From assembly GCA_022510905.1 (NCBI GenBank), contig JAFLSN010000024.1, positions 1 to 37,193 on the forward strand: 37,193 nt of DNA. Direction: 5' to 3'. Positions within the stretch are counted from its first letter, which is position 1, and every line of letters starts with the position of its first letter. Position numbers and translations under genes: made by a program. This document shows positions 15,871 to 27,100 of the stretch, one piece after another. A model generated the notes under the pieces. The model had not been told where the DNA came from. It saw nothing but the letters and a program-made list of their open reading frames with translations, and did not search any database. Source of the DNA: Treponema sp. Its GTDB lineage: Bacteria > Spirochaetota > Spirochaetia > Treponematales > Treponemataceae.

Positions 15871-16199
15871 ATGTTTAAAATCAGCCGTGCAGATGGTGCG
15901 CCTGATTTTAACTTTGAGTTTTCTGCAAAAACTCGGTTATTGACTGCCGTTTCTCACTTCGTTGCGGAACGGCGTTTTCAGCAATGAAAAAACTTGATGT
16001 TTTATTGCTGGAAATAGTAGGAAGGTTTTAAAACGAACGCGCAGTCTTGAAGGGCTGGCTTGCCATCTTCTGAAACTGTTTTCACAGCAAGCCGCAAGGC
16101 GCGGTTTTAAGCAAGTTTCCGCAGATGGCGGGTTTTAAGGAATCGTTTTTCTACACTGTGCTCAGTTTGAATTTGTTTGGCTTACGAAGCATGGGTTCT

Positions 16200-16391
16200 T
16201 GACTTCGTTGTTCGCGCCAGAATCTTAGGTTGTTTTATGCTTTGGATTGCCGTGTGCCAGACGTTCCTGAAAAAGACTTGTGTTATGTTAAACTTGCTGC
16301 TGGCAAAACGGGCCTTGTCTGTTTTGCGGACTATGCCGCCACCGTGAACATGGCCACAGAATCTGCCACGCAAGCTTTCAAGGAGAGCTGA
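16200..16391 (+). pseudogene. possible gene remnant ahead of the barrel gene
   Basis: After an in-frame stop near 16200, one frame stays open to TGA 16389-16391 and reads as plausible protein (VPEKDLCYVKLAAGKTG, LVCFADYAATVNMATES, ATQAFKES), but it has no usable start before ATG in its last third. Its end carries the AAGGAG (16380-16385) used by the gene at 16394. The rest of the gap, 15871-16199, holds only imperfect inverted stretches and no gene. Confidence 0.3.
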
Positions 16392-16393
16392 CA

Positions 16394-18040
16394 ATGAAAA
16401 CCCCACGCAATGTTTTGCGCTTTTTTTTGCTGTTGGGCTCCATGCCATTGCTTTTTGCCCAGACAGATTCAGACTGTTTGCAAATGCACGAACCTGTCGC
16501 AGACTTTTCTGGCGACGGCCTTGATTTCGGCCGCGAAAACGTTTTTGTGGTTTCAGAAGTTCTGGCTGAAAGTCCAGACAGCAATTCTGCGCTGTCTGAT
16601 GAGCAGTGGGACGAACCTGTTGCAGAGCTTGACGATATATCCGAGAAAAAAATCTATGTGGAAGGGCTTGTCAAAGGCGGCTATCCGTTGCTGTTCGGCG
16701 GCAATTTTTTATTGTACAGAAATAGCGGCCCCGCTCCTTTTTTGCTGCGTTTTTTCCATGAATCGATAACGGGCTACGGTTTGCACAGCGGCACCGAAGG
16801 GTATGATCAAAAAAACACTGCCCTGCATGGCGAAAAACGGTTTGAGCTTGAAAAGGCCAGTGTTTTGCTTTCAGCATCGTATGATATGGGCGACTACGGC
16901 TTGCAGCAACATTCTCCAACGTTTTTTGACATGACCCATCAGACCGTGCGTAGCACCGATAGCGTGGTGTGGCAGCTTCCCCTTCATCTTTCAGCAGGCA
17001 TTTCTGTTTTTGGGGAATGGTACGCCCGGTATGTGGGCATTGTGCGCGGTGCCTCTCCTTATCTTTCGCAGGAAGCTGAATCAAGTGTGCTTTCGCTGCT
17101 GCCAGAATTCTGTTTTGGCTGGAAATACAAGGACTTTGACGTGGGACTTCATGCGCGCTACATGTTTGAGCACGGCTTTATTGGGCAAACAGATATTCCA
17201 GGCGTTGTTTCAGACAGGACGGAAACAGCTCACCGTTTTGAAGCGGCCTTTTCCTCTGTGTTGAAATTTTCGGCGCTGGAGCTTTCGGCTTATGTGGCGA
17301 TGGTAACAGGCAATACGCAGGGGAACCAAACTGTTCTGGTTCCCTTTATGTTTGGGCTCGGCGGCGAGTGGGATGTCGGCCGTTCTGGTCGCCAGTTCAG
17401 GCTGAGCGTCAAAGGTGGTCTTGATTCACAAATGGAGCGCCAGTCGGAACTGGAACGGTTGTACCGGTTTTCATTCGCGCACTATCTTCCGACTGAAAAA
17501 TCCGATTGGTTTGCGTCTGTTGAAACGGATATTCCGCTTGCAAAAGCTTTTGCGGTTGAAGCTTCCATTGTGTGGCGCACTACCGCATTTAAAAATGGCA
17601 TTTGGGAACCTGATTATGGAAGTCCGTTGTCCACATCTGCGCTTTATCTGCTTTTGCCTAAAACGCGAACTCTCTTTAACAGTACGCTTGGCGTTTCGTT
17701 TTCATACAAAATCATCACGATTTCTGCTGAATGGAATACTTGCTGGCTCCATGTTCCTGCGCTGGAAGAACGCACTGCCGTTGGCGTAAAAGTGCTGTTG
17801 CAGCCGGAAAACGAGCGCTGGGGTGTTAGCTTCATGCTCCGCGAGGCACTCGGTTCTGGAGCTGACTTTTGCCCTGTGATTTCCGCCGATGTTTTTTACC
17901 GTGTGCACCGTGTCATTCAGCTTGGAATAGCATGCACCGACTTTTGTAAACTTGTGAGCGGCCACACTCGGAGCTACGCCAGTTCTGGCTACGAACAGAA
18001 TTCTGGCACTGCTTCGGTGTTTGTTAAATTTTTCTTCTGA
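16394..18040 (+). CDS. outer-membrane beta-barrel protein, TonB-system partner
   Basis: 548 residues, start at 16394 with AAGGAG eight bases ahead. The signal peptide is MKTPRNVLRFFLLLGSMPLLFA, cleaved before QTDSD. Residues 25-85 are acidic and low in structure, and include ENVFVVSEV, which resembles a TonB box. From KKIYVEGLVKGGYPLLFGG onward the chain alternates beta-strand patterns to the end (FLLRFFHESITGYGLHS, SVLLSASYDMGDYGLQ, FDVGLHARYMFEHGF) and closes with ASVFVKFFF, the terminal Phe used by the BAM machinery. No TonB-receptor plug is seen. The following genes are exbB, exbD and tonB in the same direction, so energy-dependent import across the outer membrane is the likely role. The substrate is unknown. 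Confidence 0.7.
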   Translation: MKTPRNVLRFFLLLGSMPLLFAQTDSDCLQMHEPVADFSGDGLDFGRENVFVVSEVLAESPDSNSALSDEQWDEPVAELDDISEKKIYVEGLVKGGYPLLFGGNFLLYRNSGPAPFLLRFFHESITGYGLHSGTEGYDQKNTALHGEKRFELEKASVLLSASYDMGDYGLQQHSPTFFDMTHQTVRSTDSVVWQLPLHLSAGISVFGEWYARYVGIVRGASPYLSQEAESSVLSLLPEFCFGWKYKDFDVGLHARYMFEHGFIGQTDIPGVVSDRTETAHRFEAAFSSVLKFSALELSAYVAMVTGNTQGNQTVLVPFMFGLGGEWDVGRSGRQFRLSVKGGLDSQMERQSELERLYRFSFAHYLPTEKSDWFASVETDIPLAKAFAVEASIVWRTTAFKNGIWEPDYGSPLSTSALYLLLPKTRTLFNSTLGVSFSYKIITISAEWNTCWLHVPALEERTAVGVKVLLQPENERWGVSFMLREALGSGADFCPVISADVFYRVHRVIQLGIACTDFCKLVSGHTRSYASSGYEQNSGTASVFVKFFF

Positions 18041-18144
18041 GGATTATGAAATGACGCTCTGCGTAGAGCTGCACAGCAAGTGTGTGCCTTTGCCTTGCAA
18101 TCGGGGCACATGCTTTTTGTAGAAACATAAACTGAGGGTACTGC

Positions 18145-18762
18145 ATGATTAAGACAATCATAAGTGGCGGTGTGCTGATGGTTCCCATTCTGCTATGCGG
18201 AATCATTGCCACATTCATTATTGTTGAGCGGCTCGCATATTTTATTGCCGCCAGAAAACGCGATGCTCGCTTGCTGTGTTCCGTGCGCACGGCGCTTTCC
18301 GCACATAACGGCGCTGAAGCTAAAACCGCTTGCGAGGTTGCAGGAACGCCCTGCGCGCAAGTGCTTGCAACGGCGCTTTCTGCACCGCATCTTGACGAAG
18401 CTCACTTAAAAGAACTTTTGCAGGCAAAAATGGATTCTGTTGTTCCTCAGCTTGAGCACCACCTGTCGGCGCTTGGAACTATTTCGCACATAGCTACTCT
18501 GCTGGGGCTTTTGGGAACTGTGACTGGCAACATAAAGGCGTTCGGTGTGTTGGGTGGCGGAGGTTCTATGGGCAACCCCGCCCTGCTTGCAAGCGCCATT
18601 GCCGAAGCGCTTGTGACCACGGTGGGTGGCTTGTGCATCTCAATTCCATCGTTCATTTTTTATAACTATTTTACATCGCAAGTGAATAAGTTCATACGCG
18701 AAATGGAACTTGCTGTAACACTTGTGATTTTTAAGTTGACAGGAACGGATGTACCCGCATGA
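18145..18762 (+). CDS. exbB: ExbB/TolQ-type proton channel subunit
   Basis: 205 residues, GAGGG seven bases before the ATG. There are three membrane helices: residues about 5-30 (MVPILLCGIIATFIIVERLAYF), about 112-135 (ISHIATLLGLLGTVTGNIKAF) and about 150-178 (LASAIAEALVTTVGGLCISIPSFIFY). The GLLGTVTGxxxAF and AEALxTTxxGLxxxIP motifs define the MotA/TolQ/ExbB family. With ExbD it uses proton flow in the inner membrane to drive TonB. It overlaps exbD by four bases (ATGA). ExbB is preferred over TolQ because a TonB-like gene follows. The 104-base gap ahead of it shows no clear promoter. Confidence 0.9.
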   Translation: MIKTIISGGVLMVPILLCGIIATFIIVERLAYFIAARKRDARLLCSVRTALSAHNGAEAKTACEVAGTPCAQVLATALSAPHLDEAHLKELLQAKMDSVVPQLEHHLSALGTISHIATLLGLLGTVTGNIKAFGVLGGGGSMGNPALLASAIAEALVTTVGGLCISIPSFIFYNYFTSQVNKFIREMELAVTLVIFKLTGTDVPA

Positions 18763-19169
18763 AAATTTCTGTAAAACCAAAGGCCGGCGCAGGTTTGGAT
18801 CTTTCTCCTATGCTTGATGTCATCTTTCAACTTGTTCTATTTTTTTTGGTGTCAACCACGTTTGCAACACTTCCGGGCATTCAGGTGAATCTGCCGCAAA
18901 GCACTACCGCGCAAAGCACAGAATTGAGCGGCATAACTATCACAGTTCAGGCTGACGGGCGACTGTGGTTCAACGAGCAGGAAGCTACGCTGCAATCACT
19001 TGATTCATTGCTTTCTGAATTTGATATTGGTGAGCTGGCAAAAGAAACATATCCCGTTGTGCTTTCTGCGGATGAGCAAATAACAAGCGGCGTGATTGTC
19101 GGCATATTTGATTCTCTGCGGAAAAACGGTTTTGGTGCCGTCAGTCTGCGTACTGCCAGTCCGAAATGA
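18759..19169 (+). CDS. exbD: ExbD/TolR-type protein
   Basis: 136 residues. A short cytoplasmic start (LDLSPMLDVIFQL) holds the proton-carrying Asp at residue 20 at the beginning of the single helix (about 18-40). The periplasmic domain contains VNLPQSTTAQSTE and TVQADGRLWFNEQEA, then VVLSADEQITSGVIVGIFDSLRKNGF, which matches the family's VxIxAD...v..vmD.lr.aG. It is joined to both neighbours by ATGA overlaps (18759-18762, 19166-19169), so the three subunits are made together. Confidence 0.9.
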   Translation: MKISVKPKAGAGLDLSPMLDVIFQLVLFFLVSTTFATLPGIQVNLPQSTTAQSTELSGITITVQADGRLWFNEQEATLQSLDSLLSEFDIGELAKETYPVVLSADEQITSGVIVGIFDSLRKNGFGAVSLRTASPK

Positions 19170-20161
19170 GTGTCGCCCTCCAGCGCCTTTCTGTGCGAAT
19201 CGGTGTTGCCGCTACATTGGCTTTGTGGCTGTGCCTTGCTCTGTTGTGCCTGTATGTTAAAGTGCCGGAAGCCGCCGCGTACAAGACCATCCATATTCAG
19301 CTTGCAGCTATGCCTGGTTCGGATTCGGATTTTACAGCTGCCTCTCCGCGTTCCGCGCAGAATGACGAAGCTTCTTTTGCGTTTAACGAAAATATGCTTT
19401 CAGAATCTCAGGCTGAGTTGGTTCAGAGTCCGGCCGGCTATTTTGACACAGCCCCAAAATCACAAAATTCTACGGAAGCTGCTTTGCCGCAGGTTGAGGT
19501 GCGGCCGCATAAAGGTGATGCAGATTTTTTTCCAGAAAATTCTGCACATCCTGTTGCGGAAAGTCATGCTGAATCAGAAAGTGCACAGACTGTTGTTACG
19601 CCGGAACAGACTCATTTAAAACCTGTGCCGTCATCGGCCACGCAGACTTCCACAAGTTCAGCTTTGAGCAATGCGAAAAAAGATGATGCATCGCAAACAT
19701 ACCAGCCCGGGAACGAAAATCGATTTGAATCGGATTATGCCAAAGTGCACTCTGGTTCAGGTAAGACAAAACGTGCGTCGCGATCCAGATTCACTTCTGC
19801 AAAAAGTGGTGCTGTATTGATTCGCGTTTCAAAGATTGAGTTGGCGCCTTGGAATGGCTCGCCTGGAACTTCAAAAGACTCTGGTGGCGCTTTTTTTAGT
19901 GGCGGCAGACATCTGCGTTCAGAGCCGGTCATAAGCATTGCCAAAGGCAGCCTTGAAAGCTCCCGCACCGTTTTTGTGCAGTTTTTGGTAGACGCTGACG
20001 GTACCGTGCCGTTGAACAGCATTTCCATAAGCCCTGCTGCCCTGTTGCCATCTTCTGTGCAGGGCGAGATAAGGCAGCAGATAAGTGCCTGGCAGTTTGA
20101 CGCAGACCTTGGAGCGCCACCCGCAAAGGCCAGCTTCACTCTTACCATTCAGCCTCGCTAG
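19166..20161 (+). CDS. tonB: TonB-like energy transducer
   Basis: 331 residues. An N-terminal inner-membrane helix (about 12-31, VAATLALWLCLALLCLYVKV) is followed by a long low-complexity periplasmic linker (about 45-230) rich in Ser, Ala, Glu and Gln rather than the usual Pro-Glu/Pro-Lys. The last 80 residues form the TonB C-terminal fold: SSRTVFVQFLVDADGTVPLNSISI, then IRQQISAWQFDADLGAPPAKASFTLTI. The order exbB-exbD-tonB after an outer-membrane barrel supports the call. The sequence itself is divergent, and the YP motif of classical TonB is missing. Confidence 0.75.
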   Translation: MSVALQRLSVRIGVAATLALWLCLALLCLYVKVPEAAAYKTIHIQLAAMPGSDSDFTAASPRSAQNDEASFAFNENMLSESQAELVQSPAGYFDTAPKSQNSTEAALPQVEVRPHKGDADFFPENSAHPVAESHAESESAQTVVTPEQTHLKPVPSSATQTSTSSALSNAKKDDASQTYQPGNENRFESDYAKVHSGSGKTKRASRSRFTSAKSGAVLIRVSKIELAPWNGSPGTSKDSGGAFFSGGRHLRSEPVISIAKGSLESSRTVFVQFLVDADGTVPLNSISISPAALLPSSVQGEIRQQISAWQFDADLGAPPAKASFTLTIQPR

Positions 20162-20379
20162 TGCCATGCCGAATTTTTTGGAAAACAAAATGTGTTTGCC
20201 AGTTTCGTTCACTTCCGTTTTGTAAGGATTTTTTGTGTGGTGGGAGCGTGTTTATAATTGGCAAAGCTGCCGCATGGAAAATTTATGCCGCTACGCTTTG
20301 CTGCGTCAGTTTTTTTGCGTTGAAAATCTCAGCTTCCCTGGGATTCATATTTCAACATGCGCCGTTTATTGCGGGGCAA

Positions 20380-20409
20380 TGGACATACCCCTTTTATATG
20401 CTGTATAAT
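20380..20409 (+). promoter_or_regulatory. promoter of the HAD gene, leaderless
   Basis: TGGACA at 20380-20385, an 18-base spacer, TATAAT at 20404-20409, seven bases, then ATG at 20417. No Shine-Dalgarno is present. The rest of the 20162-20379 gap holds no convincing gene. Confidence 0.55.
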
Positions 20410-20416
20410 GGTATAT

Positions 20417-21088
20417 ATGTTTCAGGGAATAAAGGCAGTCGCGTTTGACATAGACGGAACCATTTACGCTTCTTGGCGGCTCTTTGTGCGTATGCCAATT
20501 TATTTTTTTCGCCACATCATATTTTTTCGTGATTTCAACGAAGTGCGGAAAATCCTGCGTCGCTCCGCTCCTGTGGCAGACTTCTACGAATACCAGGCCA
20601 GGCTGTTTGCAACTCAGCACAAGATAGATGTGGCTTTGGCAAAAAAGGAAATTCAGCGCATATGCTATGATGGTCTCCGTCCGTTCTTTTTTAAAATAAA
20701 AAGTTTTCCCAACATATATGATACGGTGCGCTCGTTAAAAGCCGCGGGGCTCAAGATTGCCATCCTGTCCGATTTTCCGCCAGAGCAGAAGGACAGCGTG
20801 TGGGGCATCCGTCCGCTCTGCGATGTGTGTATGAGCAGCGAAGAAGCCGGTGCGCTGAAACCTTCAAAATATGCGTTTGGACTGCTGGCCCGGCGGCTCA
20901 ATCTGAAACTTGAGGAAATTCTGTATGTGGGCAACAGCGTCAAATACGACATTGAAGGAGCGCGCAATGCCGGCATGAAAACAGCCTTTGTTTTGACAGG
21001 GTGGAGAAGGCTGTTCAACCGTCCTCTTCCGCAGGCTGATATTTCATTTAAAAGCTATCGTCAATTGTGCAATATTGTGTTACAATAA
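20417..21088 (+). CDS. HAD-family hydrolase (phosphatase)
   Basis: 223 residues from ATG 20417. In-frame ATGs at 20357 and 20408 lie upstream of or inside the -10 box and were rejected. Motif I is FDIDGTIY (residues 9-16, both Asp present). Motif II is ILSDF, motif III the Lys of KPSKYAFGL and motif IV GNSVKYDIEGARNAG. The helical cap between motifs I and II (about 20-95) is of the C1 type, as in phosphoglycolate phosphatase-like enzymes. It is a cytosolic phosphomonoesterase; the substrate is unknown. The gene ends 27 bases before the giant coiled-coil gene. Confidence 0.85.
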   Translation: MFQGIKAVAFDIDGTIYASWRLFVRMPIYFFRHIIFFRDFNEVRKILRRSAPVADFYEYQARLFATQHKIDVALAKKEIQRICYDGLRPFFFKIKSFPNIYDTVRSLKAAGLKIAILSDFPPEQKDSVWGIRPLCDVCMSSEEAGALKPSKYAFGLLARRLNLKLEEILYVGNSVKYDIEGARNAGMKTAFVLTGWRRLFNRPLPQADISFKSYRQLCNIVLQ

Positions 21089-21115
21089 AAACGATTTTTT
21101 ATTGGGTGGGAAAAA

Positions 21116-24100
21116 GTGGATGTTATAGCAATCGTTCTTTCATTGCTGGCTTTGCTGGTGTCTGTTGTGCTTCGGTACATGGACAAAAGTCAAACTTCAA
21201 TGGAAAAGCTGAAGCGCTATGCTGACAGGCGTGAGAACGAGTTTGATGAAAATTTTAAAAAGCACGTTGAAACCCTCGTCCTTCGCATGAGTGAACTTGA
21301 TACCAAGGACATTCAGGCAAAAGCTGCTGTTACCCGCCTTCAGCAGCAAATCGAGGAATTCAAAAAAATCAGCAGTACACTGGGCTCTTCCATAGATTCT
21401 GTCAATTCCATCGGAGACCGGCTCAAAGCGTATGATGGCATTCTCCGCGAGCTTATGGAAATGACAAACGCCGCTGAACAAAATATGCAGGGCTTGAAAA
21501 ATCAGTCCGTGTTTATCAACAAGCTTGGTGCCCGCATTGCCGCCCAAGACAAAACTGTGGACACCATGAAAGACAGGCTCGGTGAAATTTCCAAGCAGTT
21601 TTCTGCCACAAACGCTGCCCAGCTCAAAACCATTGCTTCTGATTTGCTTGCCCAGTACGAAACCCGTGCAAAAACAATCGAAACAACCACGCATGATGCG
21701 GCCGAGCAAAACAAAGCTGTAATGGCAAAAATCGTTTCTGATATTGATGCCGCATATAAAAGTGCCGCTGCCCGCGCCCAGTCACTGGAGGCCGAAGCAT
21801 TTAAACAGCTTGCTGCCCGGGCCGAGGAAAGAGAGCGGCGCTGCATTTCCAAGTTGGATGAACAGTCCAAGCAGCTGCTTGCGGCCATCAATGCTCGTGT
21901 TGAAGAAACTCAAAAAGCACTTGACAGCAAAACGGAAGAAACCGTGCGTACTCTTGAACAAAAAATCGCTGCATACGATTCCCAGCTGCATTCACTTGAC
22001 ACCATGACCGCCTCTGTTGAAAAAGACATCAGAAGCGTTAAAAAGCGTGCCGGTATCATCAACGGCTATAACGCCCGGCTCACTGCGCAGGACAATAAAC
22101 TTGCCAGCATTGAAAAACGCATTCTCGTATTGCCAAACCAGTTTGTTGTTACAAATGATGCGCAGCTCAAAGCTGTTGCCGCAGATTTGCTCTCAAAGTA
22201 CGAAACCCGTGCCAAAGATATTGACGAGGCAACTCAAAAGTCGCTTGAACAGTACAAGGAGGTTATGGCAAAAATCAATGCCGATATTGAGGGTGCCTAT
22301 GCCGCCGCCACAGACCGTGCGCAGGCGCTGGAGTCGGAAGCATTTAAACAGCTTGCCGCACAGTCTGCGGAACGTGAGGAGCGTTGTAAGCAGGAGCTGA
22401 ACAAACAGACCGATGGTCTGCTTTCGGCTATCAATGCCCGCGTTGAAGAAACCCAAAAAACGCTTGACAGCAAAACCGCAGAAACGGTGCAGGCCCTCGA
22501 ACAGCGAATCGGCGCATATGATGCCCAGCTGCGAAATCTTTCTGACATGACGAACAATGTTGAAAGCGACATCAAGAGCGTCAAAAAACGCGCTGATATT
22601 TTGAACAAATACAATGCCCGCCTTGCAGCCCAGGATAGAATTCTCGCCAGCTTTGAAAAGCGTATTCCCGCGATTTCAGATAAATTCGCTGAGACCAATG
22701 ATGTTCAGCTCAAAGCGGTTGCCTCTGACCTGCTCTCTCAGTATCAGGCCCGCGCTGATAAAATTGAAGAATCCACGCACAAAGCGCTTGAGCAGAATTC
22801 TGCCGTTATGGAAAAAATTACCACTGATATCAATGCCGCCTATGACAACGCCATTAAACGTGCCGATGCTCTGGAAGATGCGGCATTCAAACGTGTTTCC
22901 GAGCGGTCTGCCGAACGTGAAAAGAAATGCATGAACGAGCTTGACGTGCAGGAAAAACAGCTTATAGCCTTGGTTGATTCACGTCTCAAGGCGGCACAGA
23001 AAACGGTAAATGAAAAAACCGAGACTTTCCATGCATTTGTTGACGAGCGCGTAAAAGCCTTTGACGAACGTACCAAAAACCTTGAGGTCGATTTCAAGAC
23101 GCGCTCAAACACAGTTTTTAAAGCGCTCGGCAAAAAAACATCTTCGCTTACTGCCGATCTTGACAGGCGCATTGCAGGACTTTCAACCACCTATGAAGAA
23201 AAAGTCAAGGTGCTGGACAATGAACTCTTAAAAAGAACGGAAGATTTGCAGAAGCAGCTTGAAGACAGCACTACCAGGCTTGACCAGACGTTTCGGGAGC
23301 GCGCCACAAAAATTGCCAACGCTATCACTGAAAAAACAAATACGCTTGAAACCGAACTTAAGCAGCGAACTTCCACAACCCAGGAAGCCGTTGATACGTC
23401 TGCTGCCACGCTTAAAAATGCTATCGATGAAAAAATCGAAGAGCTTACTTCTGATTTTAAAAATGCAACCGCATCTCTGCAAAAATCCATGGACGAGAAA
23501 ATCTCGGAGCTCTCTACAAAGCTTACAACGTCTACCAGCTCTTTGCAGAACGACATGACAAAAAAGATTACGGAGCTTTCCACAGGATTCAGAACGGATT
23601 CCGTTGCACTGCAAACCGACATGGTGCAGAAAATTTCCGAGTTTTCTAGCGGACTTGAATTGCAATCTTCTTCCTTGCAGCAGTCGCTGAATGACCGCAT
23701 TGGCGCTCTTTCCCAAAAGCTTGAAACAGAAACAACATCGTTACAAGATTCTATGGACAAGCAGTTTGAAACATTGTCTTCTAATTTTGAAAAATCTTCG
23801 GATACACTGCAAACCGAAATTGATAAAAAACTTGATGACATTACATCTCGTCTTGAAAATGAAACGAGTTCGTTGCAAAAAGATTTGGAACAAAAGACCG
23901 GTTCCCTGTCAAAGTCACTTGAACAGACCACAATGCTTTTGAGTGGTGATTTTACCCAGCGTGCGAACGAACTCACTGAATCAGTGCAGCAGAGGTTGAG
24001 TGATTTGGTGAATGAGGCAAAATCAAAAACTGATGTCGCCACCGAACAGTACCGTGAAGTAGCGGCTTTGTACACGCAGCATATTGAAGAGAGCACAAAT

Positions 24101-27100
24101 TCTTTGCTTGCAGAGCTGGAGCAGCGCACTGAAAAACTGCAACAGGACATAGACGAAAAAACTGTTTTGCTTGCTTCTGATTTGGAACAAAAAACAAAGG
24201 CGCTTGACGAGCGGCTCCAGATTCATGAAAAAACATTCGATGATGCATTGGATGCAAGTGAGCAGAGCCATAAAAATGCGCTTGACAAAAAACTGTCGCT
24301 CATGTCTGCGGAGCTTGAAGGTGCGACAACATCGTTGCAACAGTCCATCGGCGGACGGATTGAATCCCTTTCAGAGCAGTTTGAAACCGAAACAAAATCA
24401 CTTCGTGAATCCATGGATGAAAAGATTGATTCGCTTTCTTCCGCTTTTGAAGATCGTGCGCTTTCATTGCGTGATTCCATGCAGAAAAAGCTGGATACGC
24501 TTAATGCAGAGCTTGAGAATGGAACCTCCACAATTCAAAGCGCCATGGATGAAAAAGTTGAAAGCCTTTCCGCTGGTTTTGGCACGGAAGCGGACAGTCT
24601 TGAACAGGCGATTGGCAAAAAACTTGGAGCCCTTTCCGAAGAACTCCAGACCACCACGGAATCGCTGCAAGCCGCCATGGAAGAAAAAATCGGGACACTT
24701 TCATCTAGTTTTGAAACAGAAGCCGGCAGCCTTGAACAGGCGATTGACGAAAAACTTGGCGCCCTTTCTGCCGAGCTGTCAGATACCACAGAATCACTGC
24801 AAACCACCATGGAAGAAAAAATCGGAACGCTTTCATCCAATTTTGAAACAGAAGCGGGCACTCTTGAACAGACGATGGAACAAAAACTTGGTGCCATTTC
24901 CGGGGAACTCCAGACTACCACAGAATCGCTGCAAGCCGCCGTAAAAGAAAAAATCGGAACGCTTTCTTCTGGAATTAAAACAGAGTCAATCGCCGTCGAA
25001 CAGTCCTTGAGTAAAAAACTGTCCGAGCTCAAAAAGCTGTCAGACTCGCTGCAAACCATGCTGGACGAAAAACTTGGTAAATTTTCTTCTCGGTTTGAAA
25101 CAGAAGCGGGCAGCCTTGAACAGGCGATTGACAAAAAACTTGGCGCTCTTTCCGAGGAACTCCAGACTGCTACCGATTCGTTGCAAAGCGCCATGGAAGA
25201 AAAAATCGGAACGCTTTCATCTAGTTTTGAGACAGAGGCGGGCGGTCTTGAGCAGTCGATTGACGAGAAACTTGGCGCTCTTTCCGAGGAACTCCAGACT
25301 ACTGCCGATTCGTTGCAAAGCGCCATGGAAGAAAAAATCGGGACGCTTTCATCTAGTTTTGAGACAGAGGCGGGCGGTCTTGAACAGACAATGAACCAAA
25401 AACTTGATGCCCTTTCCGAAAAGCTCCAGGCTACTACCGATTCGCTGCAAGCCGCCATAAAAGAAAAAATCGGAACGCTTTCTTCTGGAATTGAAACAGA
25501 CTCAACTGCCATAGGACAGTCCTTGAATAAAAAACTGACTGAGCTCAAAAAGCTGTCGGACTCACTGCAAGCAATGCTGGACAAAAAGCTTGGCACATTT
25601 TCTTCCAGATTTGAAACTGGTGCGGCCGCCCTTGAACAGACAATGGAACAAAAACTCGGTGCCCTTTCCGAAGAGCTTCGGACTACTACAGATTCGCTGC
25701 AAACTCAAATGGACCAAAAACTTTACACGCTTTCAGATGAGGTTGAAAAAAAGGCGGCCACCCTGCAACAGTCTGTTGACAAAACTGTTGACACTATTTC
25801 TGCATCTGTTAATTCATCCACAAAATCGATGGACAAAAAAATGTCAGATTTGGCTTCGCAGCTTACACAAAAAACCGATGCGCTGCAAAAGGCGATTGAC
25901 ACAAAAACTGGCGCACTTTCCACTGAGCTTGAAAAAACAACATCGCTGCTCGATGGCGACATGGTAAAACGTGCCAATGAGATTACGCAGTCAATGCAGC
26001 AACGCCTTGCGGAATTGGTTGACGATGTAAAGAACCGCACGAGCGCCGCCGCCGCACAATTCCAGGAAGTCACTTCATCATATTCTCAGAACATTGAAGA
26101 CCGCACCAGCGATTTGCTGAACGCATTGAATAATCGCACCGCCGAGTTGCAGCAGGACATAGATGAAAAAACGGATGCGCTTGCTTCCGAGCTTGACAAG
26201 CGAACCGCCCATCTTCGTTCTGATTTGGAAGACAAAACAAACGAGCTTTCAGTCGCCATTGAACAGCGTACTTCAGATTTGAACAATGATTTGTACAGCC
26301 GTGTTGATACAACCGCATCCGATATTGAGACACGTACCAATGCCCTTGAACAGTCTATCCATGAGCGCACAAATGCATTGGAACAATTCCTCCGTGAACA
26401 CACCGACAGTCTTGAACAGACCCTGCAGGAGCGCACTGGTTCCATTGAGCAGGAAACTCGTGAGCGGATGCAGGAAATTTCTGAAGCACTTTCACAGTCA
26501 TATGCGGAAGCAAAAGAAACAGCGTCTGTGCTTGGTTCTGAAACGCGCGAAAACACTGCGCAGCTTCGTGCCGTGCGAGAAGAGCTTGCTTCACAGGCTG
26601 ACCAGCTGCAGGAGCGGTACAACGGTCTTTATGACCAGATAATGGAAAAGGCCAAAAACGATGAGGATGCGGCATATGAAAGATTTACAAAACTCAGTTC
26701 TTCAAATCTTGAAAAATTTGAAGCGGATGTGCAAAAGCATGTGAGCGAAATGCAATCGTCCGTAAATACCGCAATGGCAGATTTGGAGCAGAAAGCTCTG
26801 GCCGTTCATGCCGAGGTTACCGATGCAATCCAAAAATGGCAGGAGCAGTATGACGCTGTTGCCGCGGCATCTTCTGAAACTGCCGAACGTGTAAGCGCCC
26901 AGACCCAGCAGAATTCTGAGCAACTTGAAAATTTCAGTGCGAGCATGAAAGCCCAGCTTAAAGAATTTGACGAAACCATTTCAAGTTCCATGAAGGCGAT
27001 CGCAAAAGACTATGACATGCGGGAAGCACAATTTCTTGCTGGCATAGACAAGCAGCTTGACGGCTACAAAAAAGAAATGGATCGCCGGTTTAAACGGCTT

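Noticed and set aside
20161..20448. 95-codon hydrophobic ORF between tonB and the HAD gene
   Set aside because: It lacks a ribosome-binding site, overlaps the HAD promoter and start, and is Cys/Phe-rich noise.
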